Below are positions 62,358 through 64,000 of a DNA stretch of 64,000 nt, in pieces; position 1 is the stretch's first letter, and every line of letters begins with the position of its first letter. This DNA is from Stomorhina lunata. Lineage: Eukaryota; Arthropoda; Insecta; Diptera; Rhiniidae. The position numbers and the translations under genes were made by a program. The notes beneath the pieces are model-generated. The model was not told where the DNA came from. It did not search any database and worked only from the letters and a program-made list of their open reading frames with translations. The stretch is taken from contig OW121741.1 in assembly GCA_933228675.1 (NCBI GenBank), positions 55,673,310-55,737,309 of the forward strand, read 5' to 3'.

Positions 62358-62390
<33 letters not shown>

Positions 62391-62466
62391 TATTTATTTA
62401 TTTTTTTATTTACAAGATTTTGACTTAAATATATTGGTTTAGATTTTACATTATAAAGATTTAAAA

Positions 62467-62499
62467 ATCCCGCTAAGCCATTTGGCTTGTCAGCAGGAG
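62467..62499 (-). promoter_or_regulatory. 3'-UTR hairpin of LINE copy 3
   Basis: On the minus strand TCCTGC pairs with GCGGGA and AAGCC with GGCTT around AAAT. Same architecture as in copy 2; copy 1 has compensatory changes in the outer stem. Confidence 0.75.
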
Positions 62500-62532
62500 A
62501 AATTAAAATTTAGTGTAAATTCTTTAAAGTGT

Positions 62533-64000
62533 TCATTGCGAACTTATAAGATAGTTTTTTAAAAGTTTTTTTCTTTTTGATACGTTTTTTTCATTTATAA
62601 TATCGTTTTGTATTTTGTTAAATATTGTTGGGAGTGCTACGCCTAAAGCACTTCGACCGTATTCATTTTGGAATTGTTGCACCTTGTATTTGCCTTCTGA
62701 TCGACTTCTAGTGTTATGTCTGTGATTTATAACGTTTAAAAATCTGTTGTCTTTATAAAACTCGTTTATCAATGTCATGTGATAAATATTTTTAACGTTA
62801 AGCAGATTGAGTTGTTTCGACAAGCTGGTATTTAGGTTGTTGATTTGAGTTGCGCTTGGTCGCGTGTTGCTAGATTGATTTCTGGTTTGTGTTGTATTGT
62901 TTGTTGTGTGTAGGTGAGTTGTGCTGTTGTTTCTTGTTGATGTTGCTAGCTGAGTATCTTCGTTGTTGAAAGATGTTGGTAAGTTGACATGCATGTGTGA
63001 ATAATTTTGTCCGACACTGTATGTCAAACTATTGCTCCTTGTGTGTGTGTTGTTGTATCTAGAGTACGAAGTTTGAGTTGGATTGTTGCTGATATTTATG
63101 TTGCCAACGTTATTTCGTCTTGCTCCCGTTGCCACAAGATCGTTAGTTGAGGTACTGTCTATATTGGTGTCAGTTCTGCTGACGGTGTTGATTTGGTTAA
63201 TGTTGTAGATGTTACGTGCTTCAGAAAAGTGAAGGTTTTTCAGGAGTGTTTTTAGTAGTTGGTTTTGGGTGTTTTGCAAAAGTCTGCAGTGCGTTGAGCT
63301 TCCCCACGCTGATATGCCATGCCTTAAGTGAGATTCTGCAAGTGAGAAATACACTTGCCTGAGGACACTATATGTCGATGAATAACTCAAATGGTGAAGC
63401 ATATACGATGATTTCCGAAGTTTTTTCTGTAATTCCTCGATGTGTTCCTTCCATTTGAACTTGTTGTCAACTATAACTCCTAAGTATTTGTAGACATCCA
63501 CTGTTTCGATAATTGTATTACAGTTACAGTTGTCAGCGGTTATATTGAAATTGTTTGCGTGTTTATGTAGGCAGTCTGTGTTATGGAACGTAATTTCTAT
63601 TGGTGTGTGCGTGAGGTGTCGTGGTCGAATATGCATAATTTTTGTTTTAGTTGCATTTATGACTAACCCATTATCATGGCACCATCGATTGGCTGTATCC
63701 AGTTCCTTTTGCATTGTTTCTTCAGCCGATTGTAAATTAAAATTTGAGACGACTATTGCTGTGTCATCAGCATACGCGAAAGATCTACTTCTTTTCAGAG
63801 TGCTAAGCAGCTCGTTGGCATATATTATATAAAGAATAGGACCCAATTTTGAACCCTGTGGAACTCCGCAATCTATCGTTGCGTTATCGCTGAATGTATT
63901 TTTAATTTTTACTTGATAAGATCTGCATTCAAGATAGTTTTGAAACCACGATAAGGTGTTTCCCCTTATTCCGATTCTTTCAAGCATTTGCAGTAGTTTG
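62533..64000 (-). CDS. LINE ORF2 reverse transcriptase, partial (N-terminus outside window), open
   Basis: The frame is open from the window edge to the stop at 62533, 484 residues from the first visible Met (63987) plus four codons (KLLQ) before it. It contains ERIGIRGNTLSWFQNYLECR, IDCGVPQGSKLGPILYIIYA, FAYADDTAIVV (catalytic YADD), the thumb with YKYLGVIVDNKFKWKEHIE, an Asn/Thr-rich linker of about 130 residues, and a basic C-terminus ending KNYLISSQ. It is an RT of the jockey/CR1 type (GVPQGSKLGP, YADD). No RNase H is seen. The Asn-rich linker is shared with copies 1 and 2 and is a family trait. Whether the endonuclease is present upstream is unknown. Confidence 0.9.
   Translation of the reverse strand, partial: KLLQMLERIGIRGNTLSWFQNYLECRSYQVKIKNTFSDNATIDCGVPQGSKLGPILYIIYANELLSTLKRSRSFAYADDTAIVVSNFNLQSAEETMQKELDTANRWCHDNGLVINATKTKIMHIRPRHLTHTPIEITFHNTDCLHKHANNFNITADNCNCNTIIETVDVYKYLGVIVDNKFKWKEHIEELQKKLRKSSYMLHHLSYSSTYSVLRQVYFSLAESHLRHGISAWGSSTHCRLLQNTQNQLLKTLLKNLHFSEARNIYNINQINTVSRTDTNIDSTSTNDLVATGARRNNVGNINISNNPTQTSYSRYNNTHTRSNSLTYSVGQNYSHMHVNLPTSFNNEDTQLATSTRNNSTTHLHTTNNTTQTRNQSSNTRPSATQINNLNTSLSKQLNLLNVKNIYHMTLINEFYKDNRFLNVINHRHNTRSRSEGKYKVQQFQNEYGRSALGVALPTIFNKIQNDIINEKNVSKRKKLLKNYLISSQ

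Larger units (their letters stand above)
62358..64000 (-). mobile_element. Satellite-inserted LINE copy 3, continues past the window
   Basis: Minus strand; poly(A) appears as ~31 T from 62358, joined to satellite ...CTAGAACT at 62357. The 5' end lies beyond the window. Long uninterrupted poly(A) and an open frame suggest this is the youngest of the three copies. Confidence 0.95.

Overview
The window looks like heterochromatin of a higher fly (Diptera), possibly a calyptrate. It is AT-rich. Its mobile elements include RTE-like and jockey/CR1-type LINEs, mariner, hobo-like hAT, Transib and Harbinger elements, and dispersed repeats carry a TTCGGC/GCCGAA hairpin that I associate from memory with higher-fly genomes. 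The species cannot be named from the sequence. I see no convincing host gene; one 131-bp exon-like stretch at 22953-23083 is the only weak candidate.

Left part (1-26,779): a graveyard of nested elements. In order there is an RTE-like LINE relic (1-2227), diverged tandem repeats, a 2.56-kb hAT-type element with an 8-bp target duplication (3576-6132) carrying a zeste/SANT-like adaptor relic and a 447-bp foldback, a jockey/CR1-type LINE on the minus strand with an intact 939-residue ORF2 (7232-11260), and a mariner relic that starts at 11440 and appears to end at 22162. That mariner is split by about 9.5 kb of other repeats: a GGTACTTTTT higher-order tandem repeat, a hobo-like hAT (15913-17716) with a 21-bp minisatellite inside, and a tandemly duplicated dispersed repeat. 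After it comes a Transib element (23870-26009) whose left end is the V(D)J heptamer CACAGTG and whose relic ORF is the RAG1-like C-terminal part of the transposase.

Right part (26,780-64,000): a giant 11-bp satellite in two one-base variants, A = CTAGAACTGAA and B = CTAGAACAGAA, in large homogeneous blocks ordered A-B-A. A complete PIF/Harbinger element (40975-45290) sits in the B block with a 29-bp perfect TIR, a CAG target duplication, a spliced 266-residue adaptor gene and a five-exon 355-residue HARBI1-type transposase gene with D, D and E present. A mariner with an intact 367-residue transposase lies within its third intron. Three LINE copies of three different subfamilies sit in the A blocks. 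All three are in the same orientation, and all are joined at their poly(A) end to exactly the same base of the 11-bp unit (...CTAGAACT). They share a 3'-UTR hairpin with compensatory changes.

Most interesting reading: a LINE lineage that targets this 11-bp satellite at a fixed nick (CTAGAACT^GAAC), comparable in logic to TRAS/SART at insect telomeric repeats or Waldo in simple repeats. Whether the array is centromeric, subtelomeric or elsewhere cannot be told from this window.
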